This document shows positions 18,188 through 26,757 of a stretch of DNA of 64,000 bases, piece after piece; position 1 is the stretch's first letter; every line of letters begins with the position of its first letter. Origin of the DNA: Tamlana sp. I1. Its GTDB lineage: Bacteria > Bacteroidota > Bacteroidia > Flavobacteriales > Flavobacteriaceae. Below the pieces are notes generated by a model, which worked only from the letters and a program-made list of their open reading frames with translations, was not told the DNA's origin and made no database searches. Made by a program: the position numbers and the translations under genes. Location of the stretch: NCBI RefSeq assembly GCF_015355625.1, contig NZ_JACLAF010000018.1, forward strand, positions 33,270 to 97,269. Reading direction: 5' to 3'.

Positions 18188-19144
18188 ATGAATCAAACTT
18201 TTAAAGTGCTTCTTTATACCTTGTTTATAACCTGCTTAAGCGCTTTTGGTCAAAGCCCAGAGCGTTATATTTTAGATGCAGATACGGCAAATGAATTGGA
18301 TGATTATTATGCCATTTTTCAAGCCATTGCATCTCCAGAAATGGAGTTAATTAGTCTGAATTCTGCACAATTTAATAGCTCGCAGATTTTTATGGATTCC
18401 ATTTGGAATGGTAACAAAGTGACTAATTTCAATTCTGTAACCTTATCTCAAGCAGCTAACGAAACCTTACTAAAAGGATTGAATAGAATGGATATTCCGC
18501 ATCCGCAAGGTTGCGAAACGCATTTAGGATATGCTTATGGATATTGGGATGGTGCCTTTTTTCCAACTTCTCCCGCCACAGCGTTTATAATTAAAGAAGC
18601 TAAAAAAGCATCTCCTAGTAATAAGCTAAAAATTATTTGTATTGGTGCTTCCACTAATTTGGCTGCGGCTATTGAAGCAGAACCTAAAATTGCTAAAAAT
18701 ATTCATGCGTATTTATTAGGCGCTCAATTTGATGCAACGAAAAATGTCTGGAATAAGAATGAATTTAATATTCGTAGAGATTTAAATGCTTTTGATGCTT
18801 TATTAAATCAAACTGATATGGAAATGACGGTGATGCCAATAACCCCTGTGCGTCCGTTTGTTTTTGATAAAACAAAAACGCTAGAACGGTTATATAAAAT
18901 AGACCATGCCGTACCAAAATTATTAGGTGATGTTTGGACAGACATAAATGCCGGACAAGAACGAATTATGTGGGATTTAGCTTTAATTCTTGCCATTCAA
19001 AAACCAGAATTAGCCACTTTAGAAGATCGCCCTGCACCTCCAGAAAATAAACGAGATACTTTACATGTGTATACAGCCATTGATATAAAAGGCATGCATT
19101 CTGAATTTTGGAATACGCTTGAAGGGTATTTTAAAGAGCAGTAA
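18188..19144 (+). CDS. Secreted nucleoside hydrolase family (IUNH-like) protein
   Basis: A 318-residue protein with a Sec signal peptide (ITCLSAFGQS), so exported. The N-terminal calcium motif of inosine-uridine nucleoside hydrolases is recognisable as LDADTANELDDYYAI (DxD and DD ligands). IICIGASTNLAAAI corresponds to the family segment after the second active-site strand, and MWDLALILAI is near the C-terminus. Known members cut N-ribosides into base and ribose. Secreted members in PULs may act on other glycosides, which is unproven. It sits between the esterase and a convergent mutarotase-like gene. An NCS1-type base permease lies nearby at 20492. Confidence 0.8.
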   Translation: MNQTFKVLLYTLFITCLSAFGQSPERYILDADTANELDDYYAIFQAIASPEMELISLNSAQFNSSQIFMDSIWNGNKVTNFNSVTLSQAANETLLKGLNRMDIPHPQGCETHLGYAYGYWDGAFFPTSPATAFIIKEAKKASPSNKLKIICIGASTNLAAAIEAEPKIAKNIHAYLLGAQFDATKNVWNKNEFNIRRDLNAFDALLNQTDMEMTVMPITPVRPFVFDKTKTLERLYKIDHAVPKLLGDVWTDINAGQERIMWDLALILAIQKPELATLEDRPAPPENKRDTLHVYTAIDIKGMHSEFWNTLEGYFKEQ

Positions 19145-19152
19145 AAAAAAAG

Positions 19153-19200
19153 GAGGACATTTATAAAGTGCTTAATACTTTACAAATGTCCTCTTTTTTA
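19153..19200. terminator. Bidirectional terminator between convergent genes
   Basis: Arms GAGGACATTT (19153-19162) and AAATGTCCTC (19184-19193), with an inner AAAGT/ACTTT pairing, are flanked by an A-run on the left and a T-run on the right. It serves both the esterase/nucleoside-hydrolase operon and the facing minus-strand gene. Confidence 0.9.
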
Positions 19201-19219
19201 CAAATAAAGGCTTAAAATA

Positions 19220-20335
19220 TTAAAAGGTTAAAGCCTGTGTTTTAGTTTTTCCTTCATTGTTAATCGTAATGTCGATACTATTCGTATTCATTTTAATATT
19301 TTCAACAGCGGTGAAATTTGAATCGATAGGGAGTAAGAACATAAAATAGGTTTTATGCTTAGTTTCGCCAGCATCAATAAACTCAAAAGAATTTTGTCCG
19401 AAAAAGCGCGAATCGTTAGACATCATATATTCAAAAGGTTGCCACATGCCACAAGTTGCAAATTCAATAGCACGTCCTTTTACTTTCCCCTCTTCATATT
19501 GATGCCAAACATTCAACCACGGATAATCTTTCTTGTCCCAAATATAACCAATAAGCAATCCAGCTTCCACATTGGTTAAGGTTGCCCAACCATGCGTTTC
19601 ATTTTCAGGAAAAATATGGGTGCTTACAAAACTTTTTTGAACTTGGTTAGATAAGGTTAAATCGATTTCGCCATCAGGAACCAAGGCATTTGGCCATTCA
19701 TAACTGGTTTCTTCAATATCGGTGTAAGTTGAACGCTTATATTCGGCATTTTGATAAAACCCTTTGCCTGCATTGGTATTCAATATGGTTTTTTGGTTAA
19801 TAAAACGGCCCCCCATAGTAGCGTGTTGTAAAATGTTATAAGGGCGTCCAATGGGAAGGTTATTTGTAACCTCTTCTGTAACTTCAACCACTGAAGAATG
19901 GTTGTATAGGTTTAAAGTTCGCGTAACATCTAAACGCTCAATAGGACCCTGCATAACAGTTGTAATGCTTTGGCTAGTATCTGTGTTGTGCAAAGGTTTA
20001 GTGATTTTCCAGACTTCGGTGTTTCCTTCACCATAAAATTTTAAACCTGCTTTTTTTTCGCCATCAGTAGGCATGCCCCAAGTGCCTAAACATAAAAAAT
20101 GCCCCTGAAATAAAAAGCTGCCAATATTGGTGTCGGGTAATCGCTTTTTTGGCAATCGCCAATCTAATGGATTAATAGGGTTATCTGTTAATCTAAATTT
20201 TGTAAAAGCAGAGCCTTCTAAAGTCATTTCAAATTCTGCAGTTTCATTTTTTAGTATTACCGAGGTCATAGGATTTGTATTGCAGTTTAGTAATAAGGAA
20301 AAAGTAAGGATTGTAATAAAACTATTTTTTATCAT
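19220..20335 (-). CDS. Periplasmic lipoprotein, possibly galactose-mutarotase-like
   Basis: About 371 residues. The ATG at 20335 is preferred because it gives a lipoprotein signal (MIKNSFITILTFSLLLNCNTN). The body is beta-rich with a long sugar-mutarotase-like pattern: TRTLNLYNHSSVVEVTEEVTN, the His-containing segment YNILQHATMGG, and GWATLTNVEAGLLIGYIWDKKDYPWLNVW. I think it has the galactose-mutarotase-like beta-sandwich seen in aldose-1-epimerases and several lyases, but I cannot assign the family firmly. It faces the esterase operon and diverges from the NCS1-permease operon. A role in anomer conversion or sugar binding is inference. Confidence 0.6.
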   Translation of the reverse strand: MIKNSFITILTFSLLLNCNTNPMTSVILKNETAEFEMTLEGSAFTKFRLTDNPINPLDWRLPKKRLPDTNIGSFLFQGHFLCLGTWGMPTDGEKKAGLKFYGEGNTEVWKITKPLHNTDTSQSITTVMQGPIERLDVTRTLNLYNHSSVVEVTEEVTNNLPIGRPYNILQHATMGGRFINQKTILNTNAGKGFYQNAEYKRSTYTDIEETSYEWPNALVPDGEIDLTLSNQVQKSFVSTHIFPENETHGWATLTNVEAGLLIGYIWDKKDYPWLNVWHQYEEGKVKGRAIEFATCGMWQPFEYMMSNDSRFFGQNSFEFIDAGETKHKTYFMFLLPIDSNFTAVENIKMNTNSIDITINNEGKTKTQALTF

Positions 20336-20491
20336 AATAGGTTTCGAATTATGAATCAAAAATGTCCTTTTTTTAACGAATTCTACTCTGTATTTCTAAA
20401 TCATAAGTTTAAAAAGAGTACGTAAGCACATCTTTACCAAGACAACCATGCGAATCTACATTGTGGATTTGTAATTAAATATGAAACCAAC

Positions 20492-21910
20492 ATGCAAATT
20501 AAAAAATGGCTAAATTTTAGCGAAGCCAAAAATGTAAATGAGTACGAGCGGGAGCCTGTACCAAAATCAAAAGTAAAATCATTTAAAGATTTTGTAGGAT
20601 TAGTAGCTGGAGAACATATAGCAGGAACCGAATTTATAATAGGGCCGCTTTTTGTAGTTCATGGGGTAGGCGCAGCCGATTTATTTTTAGGATTACTTTT
20701 AGGAAACATTTTAGCAACTTTAAGTTGGGCTTTAATTTGTGCACCTGTTGCCGTTAAAACTAGAATCACCATTTTTTATCAGTTAGAGAAAATTTGCGGA
20801 TTTCGTTTAGTATCTATATATAACTTTATAAACGGACTCCAATTTTCGGCCGTTGCGGCAGCCATGATTATGGTGTCTGCCTCGGCCGTTGGGATTTTAC
20901 TTCATGTAAAAGGACCTGGTTTAACCAGTATGTATCCCGATAGTTTTTCGTGGGTTCTAATCATTATAGCTGTAGGTTCTGTAATTACCATTGTTGCCAC
21001 TTTTGGATTTGAAATTGTAGCTAAATTTTCAACCCTTTTTGCGCCTTGGATGCCTTTAATTTTTTTAGCAGCAGGAGTTGCTGTATTGCCACAATTAGGT
21101 GTTACAGGAATTGATGATTTCTGGCAAGTAGCGAACGATAAAATTTGGACAGGTGTGCCTTTAGAAGGACAAACAAAATATACGTTTTGGCATGTGATGA
21201 TTTTCTCATGGCTTTGTAATAATGCCATGCATATCGGATTATCGGATATGACTATATATAGGTATGCTAAAAAATCGACCTACGGTTTTGCTTCAGGATT
21301 CGGTATGTTTATTGGCCATTTTATGGCTTGGGTAGCTTCTGGGATTTTATGCGCATTAGCACTAAGTCAGGGTAATGACAATCCAACTCCAGGCGATATC
21401 GCTTATTTAGGAGCAGGAATGGCAGGATTAATTTGTGTAGTTGCTGCAGGATGGACAACTGCAAATCCAACCATTTATAGAGCAGGGTTAGCCATACAAG
21501 CCTTAGTGCCAAGTATGAAACGATGGAAAATTACTATAATGATTGGTGTGATGTCTATTATCTTGGCCTGTTTCCCTTTTATTGTGAGTAAGCTAGATCA
21601 GTTTTTAGGGTTTTATGCCCTTGTAGCAGCACCTGTTGGTGCCGTGGTTATCGTCGATTTATTCGTGTTTCCTAAACTGGGATTGGTATCAAATTTGGCA
21701 GAAGCTATTCAGCTTAAATTTAATGCATCAGTTGCCTTAACTTGGATTATATCTATGGCAGCCGGCTATGGGCTATATCAGTTTTTTGAACTCGATTTCT
21801 ATTTCTTCGTCGCCTTACCAGGTTGGGTTATAGGAGGTGTTACTTATATGATTCTTGGGTATATTCAACAAAAGATACTAGTTAAAAAAATTAAAAGTGT
21901 AGAACTATGA
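20492..21910 (+). CDS. NCS1-type (purine/cytosine permease-like) transporter
   Basis: A 472-residue inner-membrane protein with about 12 hydrophobic helices. The N-terminal segment FVGLVAGEHIAGTEFIIGPLFVVHGVG and the conserved WxxCNNAMHIGLSDMTIYRYA region suggest the nucleobase-cation-symport-1 or a closely related family. Known members take up bases, hydantoins or vitamins. It starts an operon with a 61-residue membrane protein, a clan GH-A glycosidase, a sulfatase, a FucP-like permease and two more glycosidases, so the substrate may instead be a sugar-derived compound. Confidence 0.72.
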   Translation: MQIKKWLNFSEAKNVNEYEREPVPKSKVKSFKDFVGLVAGEHIAGTEFIIGPLFVVHGVGAADLFLGLLLGNILATLSWALICAPVAVKTRITIFYQLEKICGFRLVSIYNFINGLQFSAVAAAMIMVSASAVGILLHVKGPGLTSMYPDSFSWVLIIIAVGSVITIVATFGFEIVAKFSTLFAPWMPLIFLAAGVAVLPQLGVTGIDDFWQVANDKIWTGVPLEGQTKYTFWHVMIFSWLCNNAMHIGLSDMTIYRYAKKSTYGFASGFGMFIGHFMAWVASGILCALALSQGNDNPTPGDIAYLGAGMAGLICVVAAGWTTANPTIYRAGLAIQALVPSMKRWKITIMIGVMSIILACFPFIVSKLDQFLGFYALVAAPVGAVVIVDLFVFPKLGLVSNLAEAIQLKFNASVALTWIISMAAGYGLYQFFELDFYFFVALPGWVIGGVTYMILGYIQQKILVKKIKSVEL

Positions 21911-22092
21911 AACCAATAATGAAATTTTTATCCTATATAGCACTTGCCATGACTATTGTTCCAGCTTTTTTGGCCATGGGAGGCATTATTGATGATGCAA
22001 CTTATAAAACCTGGATGTTAGCAGGTACAATTGGTTGGTTTGTTACAGCGCCATTATGGATTTTTGATAAAAAAGAAGATGAAACGATTTAA
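21907..22092 (+). CDS. Small 61-residue membrane protein
   Basis: It overlaps the permease stop by four bases (ATGA), the classic sign of translational coupling. It is predicted to have two membrane helices (about residues 5-25 and 34-52) with a charged tail DKKEDETI. The coupling to the permease and the lack of a catalytic motif suggest a small accessory subunit or regulator of the transporter, which is inference. Its end overlaps the next gene by 14 bp. Confidence 0.72.
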   Translation: MKPIMKFLSYIALAMTIVPAFLAMGGIIDDATYKTWMLAGTIGWFVTAPLWIFDKKEDETI

Positions 22093-23620
22093 ATCATATT
22101 ACTTACTAATAATACCGTGTCTGTTGTTAGCGAGCTGCCTAATAACTTCTTGTGCTAATGATAAAACCTTAGTAACCTCAGGGTTTGAAAGAACCATTTA
22201 TCCAGATATGATTGGTGTAAATGGGAATTTAATAGCATTTAATCAGCCCTGGGATAATGCTAATTTAGTAAATGCCGTTGGTGATTTACAAGTTCCTAAT
22301 TTTAGATACCCTGCAGGTTCACTTGGAAATTATTGGGATTGGGATACGGGTTGGATTGATAAAAGCGTACCAGATAGTTTAATGATAAAATGGGTTGCAG
22401 AAAAAGGTCTGAAAGAAAGTACCGATACTTATACTTTAGAGAATTTTGCCAAAGGACAAAAAAAACTTGGTTTTACTCCCGTTTTTATGCTGAATATGTT
22501 AAGCAAGGATTTAGCACATGCTGTAAGAAACTTGTTGCGTGCCAAAAAATTAGGCTTACCTGTAAAATATATTGAGTTGGGAAATGAACTGTATTTTAAT
22601 TTACCTTTTGAAATGTCTGTTTATCCAACGCCTGAAGACTACGGGAAAACTTGTCAAATATGGATTGATTCTTTAAAGCAACATTTTCCAAATGCCAAAT
22701 ATGCTGTTTTAGGAACAGATCTAGAACGCCGAGCGCGTCATACCGACTGGACACGTCGTGCATTAAAATATTGTAATAATGCCGATGCGGTTATTTTTCA
22801 TAAATATAGTCCTGCCGGAATAGATGGAAGTAAAGAAATAAAAAAAATAACAGCAGGAACCGAAGGGACTTCAGATGCTTTAACAGCAACAAGGAAAGCA
22901 CCTTCAAAAGAACTTAAAGTTAGACAGGAATGGGAGATAGGCTTATTGCAAAATGATTCTGCCTACGCAAACATGTTGCAAACTGCTCATGAAGCTGCCT
23001 ATAGTTATACCAAAGTAAACGTTCCAGTAGGTATGGAAATTTGGGCAACCGAGTTTAACATGCGAGACGATAGAAGTGCTATTCGTGGTACTTGGGCAAA
23101 CACACTATATATTTCAAAATATTATGAGGAGTTCTTAAATTCACCCGTCAGTCTAACGAATATTCATAACATATCTGGGGATTTGTTTGGGCAAATTTTC
23201 TCAGATGACACTCAGCTTGATTTTATTAAATGGAAACACGTTAAGTCAAAACCTTGGCAGCTAACAGCCGCAGGGATATCTACGCATCTTTTTGCTAATG
23301 CCTCCAAAGGGATGACTCTAGCAAAAAAGTTAGCTTTTTCGAAAAGCTTTGATATCACCAATGATAGAGGTGATCAAGTAGAAACCTTAGGTGGTTGGCT
23401 TTTTGAAAATGAGTCTTCAAAAAAGATGTTGCTTATTAATTATAGCAGGAAGGATATTGCTCTTGATTTGTCTTCGTATCCATTTTTAGAAAAGGCAACC
23501 CAATACTTTTCACCAATCGACACCTACATAACCAATGGTTTTTCCGATGTTAAAAAGGAAGAAGGATCAATAAAAAGGGAGGTCACGTTAAAACCATTTT
23601 CAATTACTATTATTCAATAA
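22079..23620 (+). CDS. Clan GH-A glycosidase lipoprotein (GH39/GH51/GH79-like)
   Basis: About 513 residues. The ATG at 22079 is chosen because it begins a lipoprotein signal (MKRFKSYYLLII...LASCLITSC), whereas the upstream ATG at 22031 lies inside the small membrane protein gene. The TIM-barrel retaining glycosidase hallmarks are acid/base Glu in IELGNELYF (about residue 170) and nucleophile Glu in WATEFNM (about 325). NFRYPAGSLGNYWDWDTGW near the N-terminus is shared with the pseudogene at 8265. The exact CAZy family cannot be fixed by eye; arabinofuranosidase, xylosidase or uronidase-like activity is possible. Its start overlaps the preceding gene and the following sulfatase starts 3 bp after its stop. 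Confidence 0.82.
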   Translation: MKRFKSYYLLIIPCLLLASCLITSCANDKTLVTSGFERTIYPDMIGVNGNLIAFNQPWDNANLVNAVGDLQVPNFRYPAGSLGNYWDWDTGWIDKSVPDSLMIKWVAEKGLKESTDTYTLENFAKGQKKLGFTPVFMLNMLSKDLAHAVRNLLRAKKLGLPVKYIELGNELYFNLPFEMSVYPTPEDYGKTCQIWIDSLKQHFPNAKYAVLGTDLERRARHTDWTRRALKYCNNADAVIFHKYSPAGIDGSKEIKKITAGTEGTSDALTATRKAPSKELKVRQEWEIGLLQNDSAYANMLQTAHEAAYSYTKVNVPVGMEIWATEFNMRDDRSAIRGTWANTLYISKYYEEFLNSPVSLTNIHNISGDLFGQIFSDDTQLDFIKWKHVKSKPWQLTAAGISTHLFANASKGMTLAKKLAFSKSFDITNDRGDQVETLGGWLFENESSKKMLLINYSRKDIALDLSSYPFLEKATQYFSPIDTYITNGFSDVKKEEGSIKREVTLKPFSITIIQ

Positions 23621-23623
23621 ATT

Positions 23624-25342
23624 ATGCTTAAAAAAATTCATTTAATAACGCTTTTTATTTTAGCATTAGCTTCATCCTGTAAAGAAGAAAAAATAGCGAA
23701 TCACAGAGATGAAAAGTTACCAAAACCAAACATCATTTGGTTTGTTGCAGAAGATATTAGTCCGCGCTTCGCTTGTTTTGGAGATACATTAGCGTTAACC
23801 CCTACCATAGATGCCATTGCAAAAAAAGGAATGGTGTATCAAAATGCTTTTACGGTCTCTGGGGTTTGTGCGCCTAGCCGATCATCAATGATTACTGGCT
23901 GTTATCCTTCTTCCATAGGAACGCAGCATATGCGACAAGCAAAAGGGGTGCTTCCAATGCCTGGAGTGCCAAGTTATAACGCAGTTCCGCCGCCAGATAT
24001 TAAAGCCTTTCCAGAGCTTTTACGTACAAGTGGCTATTGGACGGCGAGCTATAGAAAATTAGATTATCAATTTGGTAGTCCTTTTACTATTTGGGATACC
24101 ATTTCAGAAACACCAACATGGCGTATGCGAGCGAAAGCAGATGAAAAAAGGCCGTTTTTTATTTATAATACTTATGAAATTACCCATGAGATTAATATCT
24201 GGCCAGACAGCACTAAAACTAAATTTTTTGAAGATAAAAATATCAACTTATCTAAGTTGGCAAAAGATGTGGTGGTAAGACCTAGTTTGGATAGTTTAGG
24301 ACGAAAAATTAAATTATCAGATATTACATTACCACCCTATTTTCCTGATACCGAATTGGCTCGCGACCATATACAGCGTTTATATTACAATGCCATGAGA
24401 ATGGATCAGCAGATAGCAAAAGTGATTGCCGATTTAAAGGAGGATGGTCTGGAAGATGATACCATTTTGTTTTTTATGAGTGATCACGGCGATTGTTTAC
24501 CACGAGGAAAGCGTTGGCTTTATGACTCCGGACTTAAAAGTCCGTTAATTATTTACATCCCGCCTAAGTATTTGCCAAAAGGGTTTAAACAACCTGGAAA
24601 CGATTCCAATTTATACAGTTTTGTAGATTTACCTGCCACGGTTTTAGAAATGGCTGGAGTTGAAATTCCTGAGTGGATTCAAGGGAAAAGCATCATCTCA
24701 GAATTGAAAGAAAAACCTAGAAAATATGTTTATGGCTCAAGGGATCGCATGGACAATCGCTATGATGTGCGTCGTGCCATCCGAAGTAAAAACTATAAGT
24801 ACATTAAAAATTTCGAGCCAGAAAAACCCTATCAACAACACATTGAATTTTTAGAACGCATGCCTTTAATGCATCAAATTTTAGAGATGAAAGAGAAAGG
24901 GCAGTTAAATCCTGTGCAATCGGCTTGGTTGGCAGATTCGAAGCCAGAAGATGAACTGTATGATATCGTAAAAGATCCTTATGAAATAAATAATCTAGCA
25001 CAAGACCCGAAATTTGCAACGGTAAAAAATACCATGGAAAAAGATTTAATGTCTTGGATGGAATCTATTGATGATCTTTACCTTATTGATGAAAAAGATC
25101 AAGCAGAAAAAGCTTGGCCAAACGGCGAACAACCTACCACAAGCGATGTTACGTTTACAATTAAAAATAACATATTAACCCTGCAATCTAATACACCTGG
25201 CGCTTCGATAGCATACCGAAAGCCAAATGCAGAACGTTGGGAAATTTACTCGCACCCTTTATCAAATATTGAAGGTCACATCGAAGCAAAAGCAGTACGA
25301 TATGGCTACAAACCTTCTAAAACGACTACTTATACCAACTAA
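23624..25342 (+). CDS. S1 family sulfatase with a C-terminal beta-domain (CAPSR type)
   Basis: A 572-residue lipoprotein (LALASSCKEE). The formylglycine motif is CAPSR with Cys at about residue 82, in SGVCAPSRSSMITG. Metal-site marks are NIIWFVAEDISPRF and FFMSDHGDCLPRGK, where the second one has DHG as in heparan-type sulfatases. After the sulfatase domain a C-terminal tail of about 60 residues (TFTIKNNILTLQ... to the end) resembles the chitobiase/hexosaminidase C-terminal beta-fold. It is translated with the preceding glycosidase and the following sugar permease, 3 bp on each side. Confidence 0.93.
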   Translation: MLKKIHLITLFILALASSCKEEKIANHRDEKLPKPNIIWFVAEDISPRFACFGDTLALTPTIDAIAKKGMVYQNAFTVSGVCAPSRSSMITGCYPSSIGTQHMRQAKGVLPMPGVPSYNAVPPPDIKAFPELLRTSGYWTASYRKLDYQFGSPFTIWDTISETPTWRMRAKADEKRPFFIYNTYEITHEINIWPDSTKTKFFEDKNINLSKLAKDVVVRPSLDSLGRKIKLSDITLPPYFPDTELARDHIQRLYYNAMRMDQQIAKVIADLKEDGLEDDTILFFMSDHGDCLPRGKRWLYDSGLKSPLIIYIPPKYLPKGFKQPGNDSNLYSFVDLPATVLEMAGVEIPEWIQGKSIISELKEKPRKYVYGSRDRMDNRYDVRRAIRSKNYKYIKNFEPEKPYQQHIEFLERMPLMHQILEMKEKGQLNPVQSAWLADSKPEDELYDIVKDPYEINNLAQDPKFATVKNTMEKDLMSWMESIDDLYLIDEKDQAEKAWPNGEQPTTSDVTFTIKNNILTLQSNTPGASIAYRKPNAERWEIYSHPLSNIEGHIEAKAVRYGYKPSKTTTYTN

Positions 25343-25345
25343 ATT

Positions 25346-26746
25346 ATGGGCACTTCTAAAAATTACACATCGTCACTTATTATTTTAACCACATTATTTT
25401 TTATGTGGGGATTTCTAACCTGTATGAACGATATTTTAATTCCGTATCTAAAAGAGATTTTCGATTTAAAATATTGGCAGGCCATGCTTATCCAATTTTG
25501 TTTTTTCGGCGCTTATTTTATTGGTTCACTAGTGTATTATATACTATCGCTTCGAATTGGTGATCCCATTAATAAAATAGGGTACAAAAACGGTATTATC
25601 ATTGGTTTGGTAGTAGCAGGTGTAGGGTGTTTTTTATTTTATCCTGCAGCACAGTTTAAATTATACGGCTTTTTTCTTGCAGCTTTATTTATTTTAGGTC
25701 TCGGGTTTACCATGTTGCAAATTGCAGCTAATCCGTATGTATCTATATTAGGAAGTCCAGAAACGGCATCGTCGCGTTTAAATTTATCACAGGCTTTTAA
25801 TTCTTTAGGAACAACCATTGCACCAATTTTTGGAGGATATTTAATTTATGAGTATTTCTTTTCTCATGGCGAAACCGGTGGCGAAGCGGTTAAAATACCT
25901 TATCTCGTATTTGGTATCATCTTTATTTTGGTGGCTATAGTTTTTAAATTTATAAAGCTGCCGGAATTTGTAAATGAAGATGAGGTCGTTAAAGGAAAAG
26001 GAGCGTTAAAATTTAAAAATTTATCCTACGGAACGGTTGCTATTTTTATGTATGTAGGTGGGGAAGTTGCCATAGGGAGTTTCTTGATAAATTTTATTGG
26101 TTTGGATGAGATTATGGGCTTGAAAGAATCGGTTGCCAAAAATTTTCTAGCCTATTATTGGGGTGGAACCATGATTGGTAGATTCTCTGGAGCACTTTCT
26201 TTAAGTGCTATGGAAAAAACAAAAAAATACGCCATGATGCTCTTGCTTTCAGTATTGTCTTTCGGGCTAATTTTCTTTATTTCGGGTATGGAATTTAACA
26301 CGGTACTACCTTATTTAGGTATTATAGCGCTTAATTTTGTTGCCTTTATTGTTGGTAAAGGTTTATCAGGAAGAACCTTAGGGTTGTTTGGTACCATAAG
26401 CATTGTGTTAATTGCCTTAGCCATATTTTCTAGTGGTAGTTTTGCTATGTGGTGTTTAATTGGTGTTGGGGTTTTCAACTCCATTATGTGGTCTAATATT
26501 TTTACAATCGCCATCGACGGTTTAGGAAAATTTACAAGTCAAGGCTCTTCTTTATTGGTTATGGCCATTCTAGGGGCTGCTTTAGTGCCGCTTATTCAAG
26601 GTATATTAGCAGATAATATTGGGTTACAAGCTTCTTTTATTGTGCCATTATGTTGTTATATTTACATCATGTTTTATGGCTTTTATAGCCCGAAATGGAA
26701 ATCAAATAATTCAGAGCAATTAAAGCCTAAAGCAGGGTTTCATTAA
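25346..26746 (+). CDS. fucP: FucP-like sugar:proton symporter (MFS)
   Basis: A 466-residue inner-membrane protein with 12 predicted helices. N-terminal FFMWGFLTCMNDILIPYLK and LGFTMLQIAANPYVSILG are signature segments of the fucose/glucose/galactose permease family (FucP/GluP). It probably imports a monosaccharide made in the periplasm by neighbouring glycosidases. Because the locus contains a rhamnose pathway but no recognisable RhaT, rhamnose is one candidate (inference). The gene sits inside a tight operon. Confidence 0.85.
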   Translation: MGTSKNYTSSLIILTTLFFMWGFLTCMNDILIPYLKEIFDLKYWQAMLIQFCFFGAYFIGSLVYYILSLRIGDPINKIGYKNGIIIGLVVAGVGCFLFYPAAQFKLYGFFLAALFILGLGFTMLQIAANPYVSILGSPETASSRLNLSQAFNSLGTTIAPIFGGYLIYEYFFSHGETGGEAVKIPYLVFGIIFILVAIVFKFIKLPEFVNEDEVVKGKGALKFKNLSYGTVAIFMYVGGEVAIGSFLINFIGLDEIMGLKESVAKNFLAYYWGGTMIGRFSGALSLSAMEKTKKYAMMLLLSVLSFGLIFFISGMEFNTVLPYLGIIALNFVAFIVGKGLSGRTLGLFGTISIVLIALAIFSSGSFAMWCLIGVGVFNSIMWSNIFTIAIDGLGKFTSQGSSLLVMAILGAALVPLIQGILADNIGLQASFIVPLCCYIYIMFYGFYSPKWKSNNSEQLKPKAGFH

Positions 26747-26757
26747 ATAAAATAAAT

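Noticed and set aside
20902..21228. A 108-residue antisense open frame inside the NCS1-type permease gene
   Set aside because: It is a shadow of the transmembrane coding sequence on the other strand with no independent support.
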